Shown: positions 7,355 through 15,800 of the stretch, one piece after another
How positions within the stretch are numbered: the stretch's first letter is position 1
Layout: the number at the start of each line of letters is the position of its first letter
Assembly (NCBI GenBank): GCA_966210725.1
Contig: CBIHLN010000047.1
Location: forward strand, 1 to 19,256
Direction: 5' to 3'
DNA from: Lysobacter_C sp966210725
Lineage (GTDB): Bacteria > Pseudomonadota > Gammaproteobacteria > Xanthomonadales > Xanthomonadaceae
DNA: 19,256 bases
Notes under the pieces: model-generated
Seen by the model: the letters and a program-made list of their open reading frames with translations, nothing else
Database searches by the model: none
Told to the model about the DNA's origin: nothing
Program-made: the position numbers and the translations under genes

Positions 7355-8821
7355 ATGTCCGCCATTGCCCGCCGCACCAAGATCCTCGCCACCCTCGGCC
7401 CGGCCACCGACAAGCCCGGGGTGCTCGACGCGCTGCTGGCCGCCGGCGTCGACGTGGTCCGCCTGAACTTCTCGCACGGCGACCCGGCCTCGCAGATCGC
7501 GCGGGCGCAGGCGGTGCGCGAAGCGGCGGCGCGTGTGGGCCGCGAGGTCGGCATCCTCGCCGACCTGCCCGGCCCGAAGATCCGCATCGAGACCTTTGCC
7601 GACGGCAAGGTCGAGTTGAAGGCCGGCGACCGTTTCGACCTGGTCGCCAGCGACGACGCGCCGCCCGGCGATGCCACCCAGGTCGGCGTCAGCTACCTCG
7701 GCCTGCCCGGCGATGTCGCGCCCGGCGACGTGCTGCTGCTGGACGATGGCCTGCTGCAGCTGCAGGTGGAGTCGGTCGACGGCGCGCGCATCGCCTGCAC
7801 CGTGCTCAACGACGGCGCGTTGTCCAATCGCAAGGGACTCAACAAGCAGGGTGGCGGGCTGTCGCTGGGGGCGCTGACCGAACATGACGAGGCGCTGATC
7901 AAGGTCGCCGCGCAACTGGAGGCCGACTTCATCGCGGTGTCGTTCTGCCGCAACGCCGCGGACATGGACCGCGCGCGCGAGGTGGCCCGCGCCGCCGGCA
8001 GCGAGGCCGCGCTGGTGTCGAAGATCGAGCGCGCCGAGGCGATCGAGAACCTGGCCGAGATCGTGGACGCCAGCGACGTGGTGATGGTCGCGCGCGGCGA
8101 CCTGGGCGTGGAGATCGGCGATGCCGAGTTGCCCGGCCTGCAGAAGAAGATCATCCGCGAGGCGCTGGAGCGCAACCGCGTGGTGATCACCGCCACGCAG
8201 ATGCTGCAGTCGATGGTGGAAAGCCCGATCCCGACGCGCGCCGAGGTGCTGGACGTCGCCAACGCGGTGATCGACGGGACCGATGCGGTGATGCTCTCGG
8301 CCGAGTCGGCGGCCGGGCGCTACCCGGTCAAGGCGGTGGAGGCGATGTCGCGCATCTGCATGGGCGCGGAGCGCCAGTTCAGCCACGACACCGATTTCGA
8401 GAAGGCGCCGCGCAACCTGGAGAAGGCCGACCAGGCGATCGCGATGGCCGCGATGTTCCTGTCCGAGCACATCGGCGTGCGCGCGATCGTCGCGATGACC
8501 GAATCCGGCGGCACCGCGCGATTCCTCTCGCGCTTCCGCTCGCCGGCGCCGATCTTCGCGCTGTCCCGCCATGCGCCCTCGCGCCGCAAGATGGCGATGA
8601 TGCGCGACGTCCGTCCTCTGGACTTCGACAGCCGCGGCCTGGCTTCGCGCGATGCCGCCCGCGTCGCGGTCAAGCAGCTGTTCGACGACGGACTGCTGGC
8701 CGAGGGCGAGCGGCTGGTCTTCACCAGCGGCGACCACATGGAGCACCGCGGCGCGACCAACACCCTGCGCCTGCTGCAGGTCGGCCCCGACGGCGTGGCC
8801 GAGGGGCTCGGCGAGCTGTAG
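7355..8821 (+). CDS. pyk: Pyruvate kinase
   Basis: The enzyme converts phosphoenolpyruvate and ADP to pyruvate and ATP in the cytoplasm. The 488-aa length is normal. The A domain shows TLGPAT (13-18), RLNFSHG (36-42) with catalytic Arg, Asn and Ser, KIER with K223 and E225, VARGDLGVEIG (245-255) and TATQMLQSM (279-287). A B domain (about 72-170) interrupts it at LADLPGPKIR. The allosteric C domain spans about 350-488. Lys75 in GPKIR stands where muscle enzyme and E. coli PykF have Glu117. From published family work this Lys marks potassium-independent, PykA-like pyruvate kinases, so I infer no potassium requirement. The ATG at 7355 has only a weak SD (GAG). No convincing promoter was found in the 64 bp shared with the divergent acetyltransferase. 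Confidence 0.97.
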   Translation: MSAIARRTKILATLGPATDKPGVLDALLAAGVDVVRLNFSHGDPASQIARAQAVREAAARVGREVGILADLPGPKIRIETFADGKVELKAGDRFDLVASDDAPPGDATQVGVSYLGLPGDVAPGDVLLLDDGLLQLQVESVDGARIACTVLNDGALSNRKGLNKQGGGLSLGALTEHDEALIKVAAQLEADFIAVSFCRNAADMDRAREVARAAGSEAALVSKIERAEAIENLAEIVDASDVVMVARGDLGVEIGDAELPGLQKKIIREALERNRVVITATQMLQSMVESPIPTRAEVLDVANAVIDGTDAVMLSAESAAGRYPVKAVEAMSRICMGAERQFSHDTDFEKAPRNLEKADQAIAMAAMFLSEHIGVRAIVAMTESGGTARFLSRFRSPAPIFALSRHAPSRRKMAMMRDVRPLDFDSRGLASRDAARVAVKQLFDDGLLAEGERLVFTSGDHMEHRGATNTLRLLQVGPDGVAEGLGEL

Positions 8822-8846
8822 CCCGGGTAAGCGCAGCGCACCCGGG
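8822..8846. repeat. CCCGGGTAAGCG palindromic repeat, copy 1
   Basis: CCCGGGTAAGCGCAGCGCACCCGGG follows the pyk stop directly as an imperfect palindrome (CCCGGGT...ACCCGGG with an inner GCG/CGC pairing). A second copy lies at 16031-16055. It could form a hairpin at the pyk 3' end, but it lacks a T-run. Confidence 0.8.
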
Positions 8847-8879
8847 ACTTGCCGGAGCCCGATAAACCCTACGCCTGCC

Positions 8880-9027
8880 GTAGGAGCGGCTTCAGCCGCG
8901 ATGCCGTTGTAGGAGCGACGTGAGTCGCGAACGCATCTGTCCTGGGGTCGTGGGTCGCGACTTACGTCGCTCCTACAGAGGGTCGGCGGCGTCCGGAGGT
9001 CGCGATCGCGGCTGAAGCCGCTCATAC
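8880..9027. repeat. Composite REP cassette 3 (A-B-B'-A'), between pyk and fba
   Basis: Unit A is at 8880-8902 (GTAGGAGCGGCTTCAGCCGC core), B at 8909-8930, inverted B at 8952-8976, and inverted A at 9004-9027 with one change (CTCATAC for CTCCTAC). This is the only cassette lying between two genes of the same direction. It ends 66 bases before the -10 element of fba. Together with the CCCGGG repeat and the fba promoter it accounts for most of the 311-base gap 8822-9132. Confidence 0.92.
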
Positions 9028-9092
9028 ACGGGCTTGCCCCGTAACCGCTTGTTTCGACTGGGATGCGATGGCCCGGCCCCGCGCGCGCCGGC

Positions 9093-9098
9093 TATAAT
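9093..9098 (+). promoter_or_regulatory. -10 element of fba promoter
   Basis: A perfect TATAAT lies 34 bases upstream of the aldolase ATG in otherwise GC-rich DNA. No good -35 hexamer sits 16-18 bases upstream, so either an activator or an unusual -35 is used. Confidence 0.65.
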
Positions 9099-9132
9099 CG
9101 CCGGCTTCCACCCGCCAGCCGCAGGACACCCC

Positions 9133-10143
9133 ATGAGCATCGAACAGCTTGCCGAAACCGCCCAGGCCATGGTCGCCGAAGGCAAGGGCATCATCGCCAT
9201 CGACGAGTCCAACGCCACGATCAAGAAGCGGTTCGACGGCGTGGGCATCGAGTGCACGGAAGAGAACCGCCGCGCCTACCGCGAGCTGCTGCTTACCACG
9301 CCGAAGCTGTCGGACTACATCTCCGGCGCGATCCTGTTCGACGAGACCATCCGCCAGTCCACCAGGGACGGCGTGCCGTTCGCCAAGGTCATGAGCGACA
9401 ACGGCATGATCCCGGGCATCAAGGTCGACAAGGGCGCGCACCCGCTGGCCGGCTTCCCGGGCGAGCTGGTCACCGAGGGCCTCGACGGCCTGCGCGCGCG
9501 CCTGGAGGAGTACTACAAGCTGGGCGCCCGCTTCGCCAAGTGGCGCGCGGTGATCAACATCGACGACGACGCCCCGTCGGGCACCTGCATCGAGGCCAAT
9601 GCCCACGCGCTGGCGCGCTACGCCGCGCTGTGCCAGGAGCAGGGCCTGGTGCCGATGGTCGAGCCGGAAGTGATCATGGACGGCAGCCACGACATCGACA
9701 CCTGCTACGAGGTCACCGAAGTCGTGCTGCGTTCGCTGTTCGGCTCGCTGTACGAGCACAACGTGGTGCTGGAGGGCACGATCCTGAAGGCCTCCATGGT
9801 GGTGCCGGGCACGACCAGCGGCGACAAGGCCTCGGTCGAGGACGTCGCGCTGGCGACCCTGCAGTGCCTGAAGTCGACCGTGCCGGCCACCCTGCCGGGC
9901 ATCGTGTTCCTGTCCGGCGGCCAGTCCGACGAGGACGCCACCGCGCACCTGGACGCGATGAACCGCATGGGCCCGAAGCCGTGGCCGCTGAGCTTCAGCT
10001 ACGGCCGCGCCATGCAGTCGGCCGCGCTCAAGCTGTGGTCGCAGGACATCGTCAACAACGTCGCGGCCGCGCAGCAGACGGTCTATGCCCGCGCCAAGGA
10101 CAACGGCCTGGCGGCCATGGGCCAGTGGACGAAGGGCGGCTGA
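9133..10143 (+). CDS. fba: Class I fructose-bisphosphate aldolase
   Basis: The enzyme cleaves or forms fructose-1,6-bisphosphate through a lysine Schiff base, without metal. At 336 aa it belongs to the class I family related to animal aldolases. The Schiff-base lysine is K219 in LEGTILKASMV. Other active-site residues by family position are D24 (AIDES), K97 (GIKVDK), K136 and R138 (FAKWR), E177 and E179 (VEPEV), and S261 (LSGGQS). The C-terminus ends WTKGG without the terminal Tyr of animal enzymes. ATG 9133 is chosen because the frame upstream (to 9034) would start inside the REP cassette and promoter. AGGA lies eight bases before it. It completes a set with gap, pgk and pyk, and ends in a strong terminator. 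Confidence 0.96.
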   Translation: MSIEQLAETAQAMVAEGKGIIAIDESNATIKKRFDGVGIECTEENRRAYRELLLTTPKLSDYISGAILFDETIRQSTRDGVPFAKVMSDNGMIPGIKVDKGAHPLAGFPGELVTEGLDGLRARLEEYYKLGARFAKWRAVINIDDDAPSGTCIEANAHALARYAALCQEQGLVPMVEPEVIMDGSHDIDTCYEVTEVVLRSLFGSLYEHNVVLEGTILKASMVVPGTTSGDKASVEDVALATLQCLKSTVPATLPGIVFLSGGQSDEDATAHLDAMNRMGPKPWPLSFSYGRAMQSAALKLWSQDIVNNVAAAQQTVYARAKDNGLAAMGQWTKGG

Positions 10144-10168
10144 TTCGTTCCGCGCCCCTCCAGTAGTG

Positions 10169-10201
10169 AAAACGCCGGCCTCTGCGCCGGCGTTTTTCTT
10201 T
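10169..10201 (+). terminator. Rho-independent terminator after fba
   Basis: AACGCCGGC (10171-10179) pairs with GCCGGCGTT (10186-10194) across the loop CTCTGC, followed by TTTCTTT. A-residues before the left arm extend the pairing. It starts 25 bases after the stop codon. Confidence 0.92.
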
Positions 10202-10207
10202 GCATCT

Positions 10208-10390
10208 GTAGGAGCGGCTTCAGCCGCGATCGCGACACCACGCCACGCCACGACGCAACCCGCACGCCCTTTGTAGGAGCGACGTGAGTCGCGCCCGCGC
10301 ATCCTCGGGTGCCGGCGCGGGTCGCGACGCACGTCGCGCCTACCACGGCAGGTGCCGGAGATTCGATCGCGGCTGAAGCCGCTCCTACAG
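10208..10390. repeat. Composite REP cassette 4 (A-B-B'-A'), fba/cysK convergent gap
   Basis: Unit A is at 10208-10234, B at 10273-10294, inverted B at 10319-10343 (with changes, GCGACGCACGTCGCGCC), and inverted A at 10364-10390. It has the same order and orientation as the other three cassettes, with longer spacers. It begins just after the fba terminator and ends 13 bases before the cysK stop. Confidence 0.92.
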
Positions 10391-10403
10391 AAGCCGGGCG
10401 GGA

Positions 10404-11360
10404 TTACGGCAACCCGGCCAGCCACTCGTCGTCGCTGCCCTCGTTGACGTCCTCGAACAGGAACGTGCTCAGGTAGCGCTCGCCGGTGTCGGGCAGCATC
10501 GTCAGGATCACCGCGCCGTCCTCGGCCTTGCGTGCGACCTCGAGCGCGGCCGCGGCGGTGGCCCCGGCCGACACGCCGACGAACAGGCCTTCCTCCTGCG
10601 CCAGCCGGCGCGCGGTGTCGCGCGCGGTGGTGTCGTCGATCGGGACGATTGCATCGGCCACGTCGCGGTTGAGCACCTCGGGGATGAAGTCCGGTGTCCA
10701 GCCCTGGATCTTGTGCGGCTGCCATTCCTGGCCCGACAGCAGCGCCGCACCGGCCGGCTCGCTGGTGGTGATGCGCACCTCCGGCCGCGCCAGCTTCAGC
10801 ATCTCGCCCACGCCGGTCAGCGTCCCGCCGGTGCCCCAGCCGGTCACGAAGTGGTCCAGACGGCGCCCGGCGAAGTCCTGCAGGATTTCCGCGGCCGTGG
10901 TGCTGCGGTGGTACGCCGGATTCGCGGGGTTCTGGAACTGCCGGGCGAGGAACCACCCGTGCTGCTTCGCCAGTTCCTCCGCGCGGCGGACCATGCCGCT
11001 GCCGCGTTCGGCGGCCGGCGTCAGGATGACGCGGGCGCCGTAGGCGCGCATCAGCTTGCGGCGCTCGATCGAGAAGGTCTCGCTCATCGTCGCCACGAAC
11101 TTGTAGCCGCGCGCCGCGCACACCATCGCCAGCGCCACGCCGGTGTTGCCGGACGTGGCTTCCACCACGGTGTCGCCCGGCCTGATCAGGCCGCGTGCCT
11201 CGGCGTCGAGGATGATCGCCAGCGCCAGCCGGTCCTTGACCGAGCCACCGGGATTGAACGATTCGACTTTCGCGTAGAGGGTCACGTGCGACGGCGCGAT
11301 GCGGTGCAGGCGCACGACCGGGGTGCGGCCGATGGTGTCGAGGATGCTGTCGTGGATCAT
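10404..11360 (-). CDS. cysK: Cysteine synthase (O-acetylserine sulfhydrylase)
   Basis: This PLP enzyme of the cytoplasm makes cysteine from O-acetylserine and sulfide. Starting at ATG 11360 it is 318 aa, the family length. The frame extends to 11477, but the added 39 residues are unlike the family N-terminus MIHDSILDTIGRTPVVRL. No clear SD precedes the ATG. The PLP lysine is K42 in NPGGSVKDR. The substrate loop TSGNTG is at 69-74, the phosphate-binding loop GTGGTLTG at 176-183, SAGAT at 264-268, and PDTGERY at 290-296. Whether it prefers sulfide (CysK) or thiosulfate (CysM) cannot be decided with certainty; length and motifs lean to CysK. It stands alone, convergent with fba. No promoter or CysB site was recognised. 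Confidence 0.93.
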   Translation of the reverse strand: MIHDSILDTIGRTPVVRLHRIAPSHVTLYAKVESFNPGGSVKDRLALAIILDAEARGLIRPGDTVVEATSGNTGVALAMVCAARGYKFVATMSETFSIERRKLMRAYGARVILTPAAERGSGMVRRAEELAKQHGWFLARQFQNPANPAYHRSTTAAEILQDFAGRRLDHFVTGWGTGGTLTGVGEMLKLARPEVRITTSEPAGAALLSGQEWQPHKIQGWTPDFIPEVLNRDVADAIVPIDDTTARDTARRLAQEEGLFVGVSAGATAAAALEVARKAEDGAVILTMLPDTGERYLSTFLFEDVNEGSDDEWLAGLP

Positions 11361-11660
11361 GGCGGAGGCTCGCGTGGGGAGGGGGCGACGCAGGGGGCTG
11401 AATCCGGCTCGGCCGGGCCACCGTACCTGCAGGCCCAACGGCCTGCCGGCCGACGGCGGGCCATGGGTGCAGGCCAAGGCCGGCCAGCGCCGCGCCCGCA
11501 GCGTGCCACCACGATGGCGGGCGGCGCCAGTGGTGCCGGCTTTGCCGCATCGGGCGGTGCGCGCTGGCCGTCAACCTTTGGCCCACGCGGGCGTTACATG
11601 GCCTTGGCTACACTGCCCCGCTTGCTGTTCCCCCACCCCCACTCCCGTTCAGAGAGAGGC
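11361..11660. other. Divergent intergenic region between cysK and the RND efflux operon
   Basis: These 300 GC-rich bases separate divergent start codons. No gene, operator or strong promoter is clear. A possible -10 TACACT (11609-11614) faces the efflux operon but lacks a matching -35. No TetR-type palindrome or divergent regulator gene was seen beside the efflux operon. Confidence 0.5.
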
Positions 11661-12872
11661 ATGCGACCCGACTCCCGATTCGGTGCCATCGGCGCCCTTG
11701 TTCTTTCGTTGGCCTTGGCGGCCTGTGGCAACAACGAAGCGGCGCAGTCGCGGGGGGAGGGCCGCGCCGTGCCGGTGACGACCGAGCAGGTGCGCATGCG
11801 GCCGTGGAGCGACACGGTGCAGGCGCTGGGTACGGTGAAGGCGCGCGAGTCGGTGACCGTGACCGCCAAGGTCAGCGAGACGGTGACGGACGTGCATTTC
11901 GACAGCGGCGACCGCGTCAGCGCCGGCGAGCCGCTGGTGACGCTGAGCGGGCAGGCCCAGCAGGCGCAGCTGCGCGAGGCGCAGACAGCCGCCGCCGAGG
12001 CAGGCCAGCTGTTCCGGCGGCAGGACGAGCTGGCCGCGCAGCAGTTGATCGCGCGCTCCTCGCTGGACGCGCAGCGCGCCGCGCGCGATGCCGCCAACGC
12101 CCGCGTCGCGCAGATCCGCGCGCAACTGGCCGACCGCGTCGTGCGTGCGCCGTTCTCCGGCGTGCTCGGCCTGCGCCAGGTCAGCCCCGGCGCGTTGGTG
12201 ACGCCGGGCACCGCGATCGCCACGCTCGATGACATCGACCGCGTATACGTGGACTTCCCCGTGCCGGAGACCGCGCTGGCGGTGCTCGACGCGGGCCAGT
12301 CGCTGCGCGGGACCACCGCCGCGTATCCGGGCCGGGGGTTCGAGGGCGTGGTCAGCACGATCGACTCGCGCGTCGACCCCGCCACCCGTGCCGTCACCGT
12401 ACGCGGCGATTTCGCCAACCCCGACCACCTGCTGCGCCCCGGCATGCTGGTGCAGATCGTGCTCAGCCGGCCCGAGCGCGAGGCGCTGGTGATCCCGGAG
12501 ATCGCCATTGTCCAGGTCGGCAGCCGCTCCTACGTCTGGCTCGCCGGCGAGGACGACACGGTGGCGCAGGCGACGGTGACGGTGGGCGCGCGCCGCGACG
12601 GCCTGGCTGAAGTCACCGCCGGGCTTTCGCCGGGCGACCGCATCGTGGTCGACGGCACCGGCAAGCTGCGCCCCGGCGACCGCATCGAGGAAGGCACGGT
12701 CTCGCAGGCTGCGCCCGCGGCCGCGGCGTCGCCGGCCGATGGCGGCGACACCGGCCCGGGCCGCGAGATTCCCTCGACGCCGGACGCCGCGCCCGCCACC
12801 CCGGCCGATGACGCGGCCGGCGCCCCCGCGGACGCCGCGCCCGCGCAGCCGGCTCCGGCCGACGGCGACTGA
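11661..12872 (+). CDS. RND efflux periplasmic adaptor (membrane fusion) lipoprotein
   Basis: The adaptor links an inner-membrane RND pump to an outer-membrane channel. ATG 11661 (403 aa) gives a lipoprotein signal: Arg near the start, the hydrophobic stretch AIGALVLSLALA, and lipobox LAAC with Cys22. The purine-rich AGAGAGAGG lies very close to the ATG. The ATG at 11599 would place residues before the signal and is less likely. Barrel-sandwich halves flank a helical hairpin (about 98-160), with KVSETVTDVHFDSGDRVSAGEPLV (70-93) before it and VRAPFSGVLGLRQVSPGALV (161-180) after it. The beta-barrel and membrane-proximal parts follow to about 345. Residues 346-403 are an unusual Ala/Pro/Asp-rich tail with no predicted fold. 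The pump gene starts 3 bases after its stop. No outer-membrane channel gene is adjacent. Confidence 0.93.
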   Translation: MRPDSRFGAIGALVLSLALAACGNNEAAQSRGEGRAVPVTTEQVRMRPWSDTVQALGTVKARESVTVTAKVSETVTDVHFDSGDRVSAGEPLVTLSGQAQQAQLREAQTAAAEAGQLFRRQDELAAQQLIARSSLDAQRAARDAANARVAQIRAQLADRVVRAPFSGVLGLRQVSPGALVTPGTAIATLDDIDRVYVDFPVPETALAVLDAGQSLRGTTAAYPGRGFEGVVSTIDSRVDPATRAVTVRGDFANPDHLLRPGMLVQIVLSRPEREALVIPEIAIVQVGSRSYVWLAGEDDTVAQATVTVGARRDGLAEVTAGLSPGDRIVVDGTGKLRPGDRIEEGTVSQAAPAAAASPADGGDTGPGREIPSTPDAAPATPADDAAGAPADAAPAQPAPADGD

Positions 12873-12875
12873 CCC

Positions 12876-15800
12876 ATGAACCTCTCCGACCTCTCCATCC
12901 GCCGCCCCGTGTTCGCCACGGTCATGAGCCTGCTGCTCATCGTCCTGGGCGTCATGGCGTTCAGCCGACTGACCCTGCGCGAGCTGCCGGCGATCGACCC
13001 GCCCATCGTGTCGGTGGACGTGAACTACCCCGGCGCGTCCGCGGCGGTGGTGGAGACGCGCATCACCCAGGTGCTGGAGGATGCGCTGTCGGGGATCGAG
13101 GGCATCGAGACGATCCAGTCGGACAGCCGCAACGGGCGCGCGGGCGTCACGCTGGAGTTCACGCTGGAGCGCGACATCGAGGCGGCCGCCAACGATGTGC
13201 GCGACGCCATCAGCGGCATCGCCGACCGCCTGCCGCAGGAGGCCGATCCGCCGGAGGTGGAGAAGGCCGACAGCGATTCGGACACGGTCATCTGGCTCAA
13301 CATGAGCTCGACCAACATGGACAGCCTGCAGCTGTCCGACTACGCCGAGCGCTACGTGGTGGACCGCCTATCCAGCCTGGACGGCGTCGCACAGGTGCGC
13401 ATCGGCGGCCAGCAGCGCTACGCGATGCGCCTGTGGCTGGACAGCGCGGCGATGGCCGCGCGCGGCATCACCGCCAGCGATGTCGAAACCGCGCTGCGCG
13501 CCGAGAACGTCGAGTTGCCGGCCGGGCGGATCGAATCGGAGAACCGCGACTTCACCCTGCGCGTGGCGCGCGATTACGTCGAGCCGCAGGACTTCGCGCA
13601 GATCCCGATCCGCACCGGCGCCGACGGCTACGTCGTGCGCATCGGGGACGTGGCGCAGGTCGAGCTCGGATCGGCCGAGCGGCGTGCGTACTACAAGAGC
13701 AACGGCGAACCCAACATCGGCCTGGGCATCATCAAGACGTCGACGGCCAACGCACTGGACGTCACGCGCGCCGCGCGCGCGCAGGCCGAGGAGATCCAGA
13801 AGACGCTGCCGGAAGGCACCGACATCTTCGTGGCGTTCGACGACACGCTGTTCATCGAGGCGTCGATCGAGCGCGTGTACTGGACGCTGGCCGAGGCGAT
13901 CGCGCTGGTGCTGATCGTGATCTGGCTGTTCCTGGGCAGCCTGCGCGCCGCGCTCATCCCGGCGCTCACGGTGCCGGTCTGCCTGATCGCCGCTTTCATC
14001 CCGCTGTACCTGTTCGATTACTCGATCAACCTGCTCACGCTGCTGGCGCTGGTGCTGTCGATCGGGCTGGTGGTGGACGACGCCATCGTCGTGCTGGAGA
14101 ACATCCAGCGCCGCGCCGACCTGGGCGAGCCGCGCCTGGTGGCCGCACGCCGCGGCACCAACCAAGTGGCATTCGCGGTGATCGCGACCACCACCGTGCT
14201 GGTGGCCGTGTTCCTGCCGGTGGGCTTCATGGAGGGCAACACGGGCCGCCTGTTCCGCGAACTGTCGGTCGCGTTGGCGGGCGCCGTGGCGCTGTCGGCG
14301 TTCGTCGCGCTGACGTTGACGCCGATGATGGCCTCCAAGCTGGTGCGCCCGCACAGCGAGGAGAAGTCGACCCGCGTCAACCGCTGGGTCAACGCGCGCC
14401 TGGACGGCGTGACGCGCCGTTATCGGGGCGTGCTGGAGCGCAACGTCGAGCGGCACTGGCTGTTCGCCGCGCTGATGCTGGCGGCCGTCGCCGCGACGTG
14501 GGGCCTGGTGAAGTGGGTGCCCTCGGAACTGGCGCCGGCCGAGGACCGCGGCGCGTTCTTCATCTCCATCCTGGGGCCGGAGGGCGCGGGCTTCGACTAC
14601 ACCGTCGGGCAGGTCCAGCAGGTCGAGCGGATCATGGCCGAGCACGCCGGCGAGGGTGAGGCGATCCGTCGCTACAACACGCGCGCGCCGGGCGGCTGGG
14701 GCGCCAGCGAGGAGATGCACACCGGCAACGTGATCGTCTTCCTGCAGGACTGGGACGAGCGCGAGCAGAGCACCGCCGAAGTGGCCGATTCGCTGCGTGC
14801 CGACCTGGGCCAGCTGACCGGCGTGCAGGCACAGCCGCGCGTGGGCGGTGGCCTGGTCGGCAGCCGCGGCCAGCCGATCCAGATCGTGCTGGGCGGTCCG
14901 GAGTACGCCGAGATCGCCGGCTGGCGCGACACTTTGATGGCGCGCATGGAAGACAACCCCGGCTTCTTCTCGGTGGATTCGGACTACAAGGAAACCCGTC
15001 CGCAGATGCGCGTGCAGATCGACCGCCAGCGGGCCGCCGACCTGGGCGTCAGCGTGACCGAGATCGGCCGCGCGCTGGAAACCATGATGGGCAGCCGGCA
15101 GGTGACCACGTTCGTGCAGGACGGCGAGGAATACGACGTCGTGCTGCAGGCCGGCCGCGACGGCCGCGCCAGCCCCGCGGACCTCTCGGCGATCGAGGTG
15201 CGCTCGCGCGATGGCGCGCTGGTGCCGCTGTCCAACCTGGTTGCGCTGACCGAGCTGGCCGAAGCGGGCAGCCTCAACCGCTTCAACCGCCTGCGTGCGA
15301 TCACCATCAGCGCCGGCCTCGCGCCGGGCTACACCATGGGCGAGGCGCTGGAGTTCCTCAACAGCACGGTCGAGCAGGAGCTGCCCGAGTACGCGCAAAT
15401 CGACTGGAAGGGCGAGTCGCGCGAGTACCAGAAGGCCGGCGGCGCGGTGCTGCTGACCTTCACCCTGGCGCTGCTGGTGGTGTACCTGGTGCTGGCGGCG
15501 CAGTTCGAGAGCTTCATCCACCCGCTGGTGATCATGCTGACCGTGCCGCTGGGCGTGCTCGGCGCGCTGATCGGCCTGGCGGTGACCGGCGGCACGCTCA
15601 ACCTCTTCAGCCAGATCGGCATCGTGATGCTGGTGGGCCTGGCGGCCAAGAACGGCATCCTGATCGTGGAGTTCGCCAACCAGCTGCGCGACGAGGGGCG
15701 CAATGTCCACCAGGCCATCGTCGAATCGGCCGGCGTGCGCCTGCGGCCGATCCTGATGACGTCGATCGCCACGATCGCCGGAGCGTTGCCGCTGGTGCTG

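Noticed and set aside
6611..9025. 804-codon minus-strand open frame over pyk and part of the GNAT gene
   Set aside because: Low-complexity Arg/Ala/Gly/His product, opposite to pyruvate kinase, beginning and ending in REP cassettes; a shadow frame.
9022..11586. 854-codon minus-strand open frame over fba, cassette 4 and cysK
   Set aside because: It covers cysK in another frame and fba in antisense, with no recognisable domain.
10713..11660. N-terminal extension of the efflux adaptor upstream of 11661
   Set aside because: The extension runs antisense through cysK. The lipoprotein signal starting at 11661 would be buried inside the protein.
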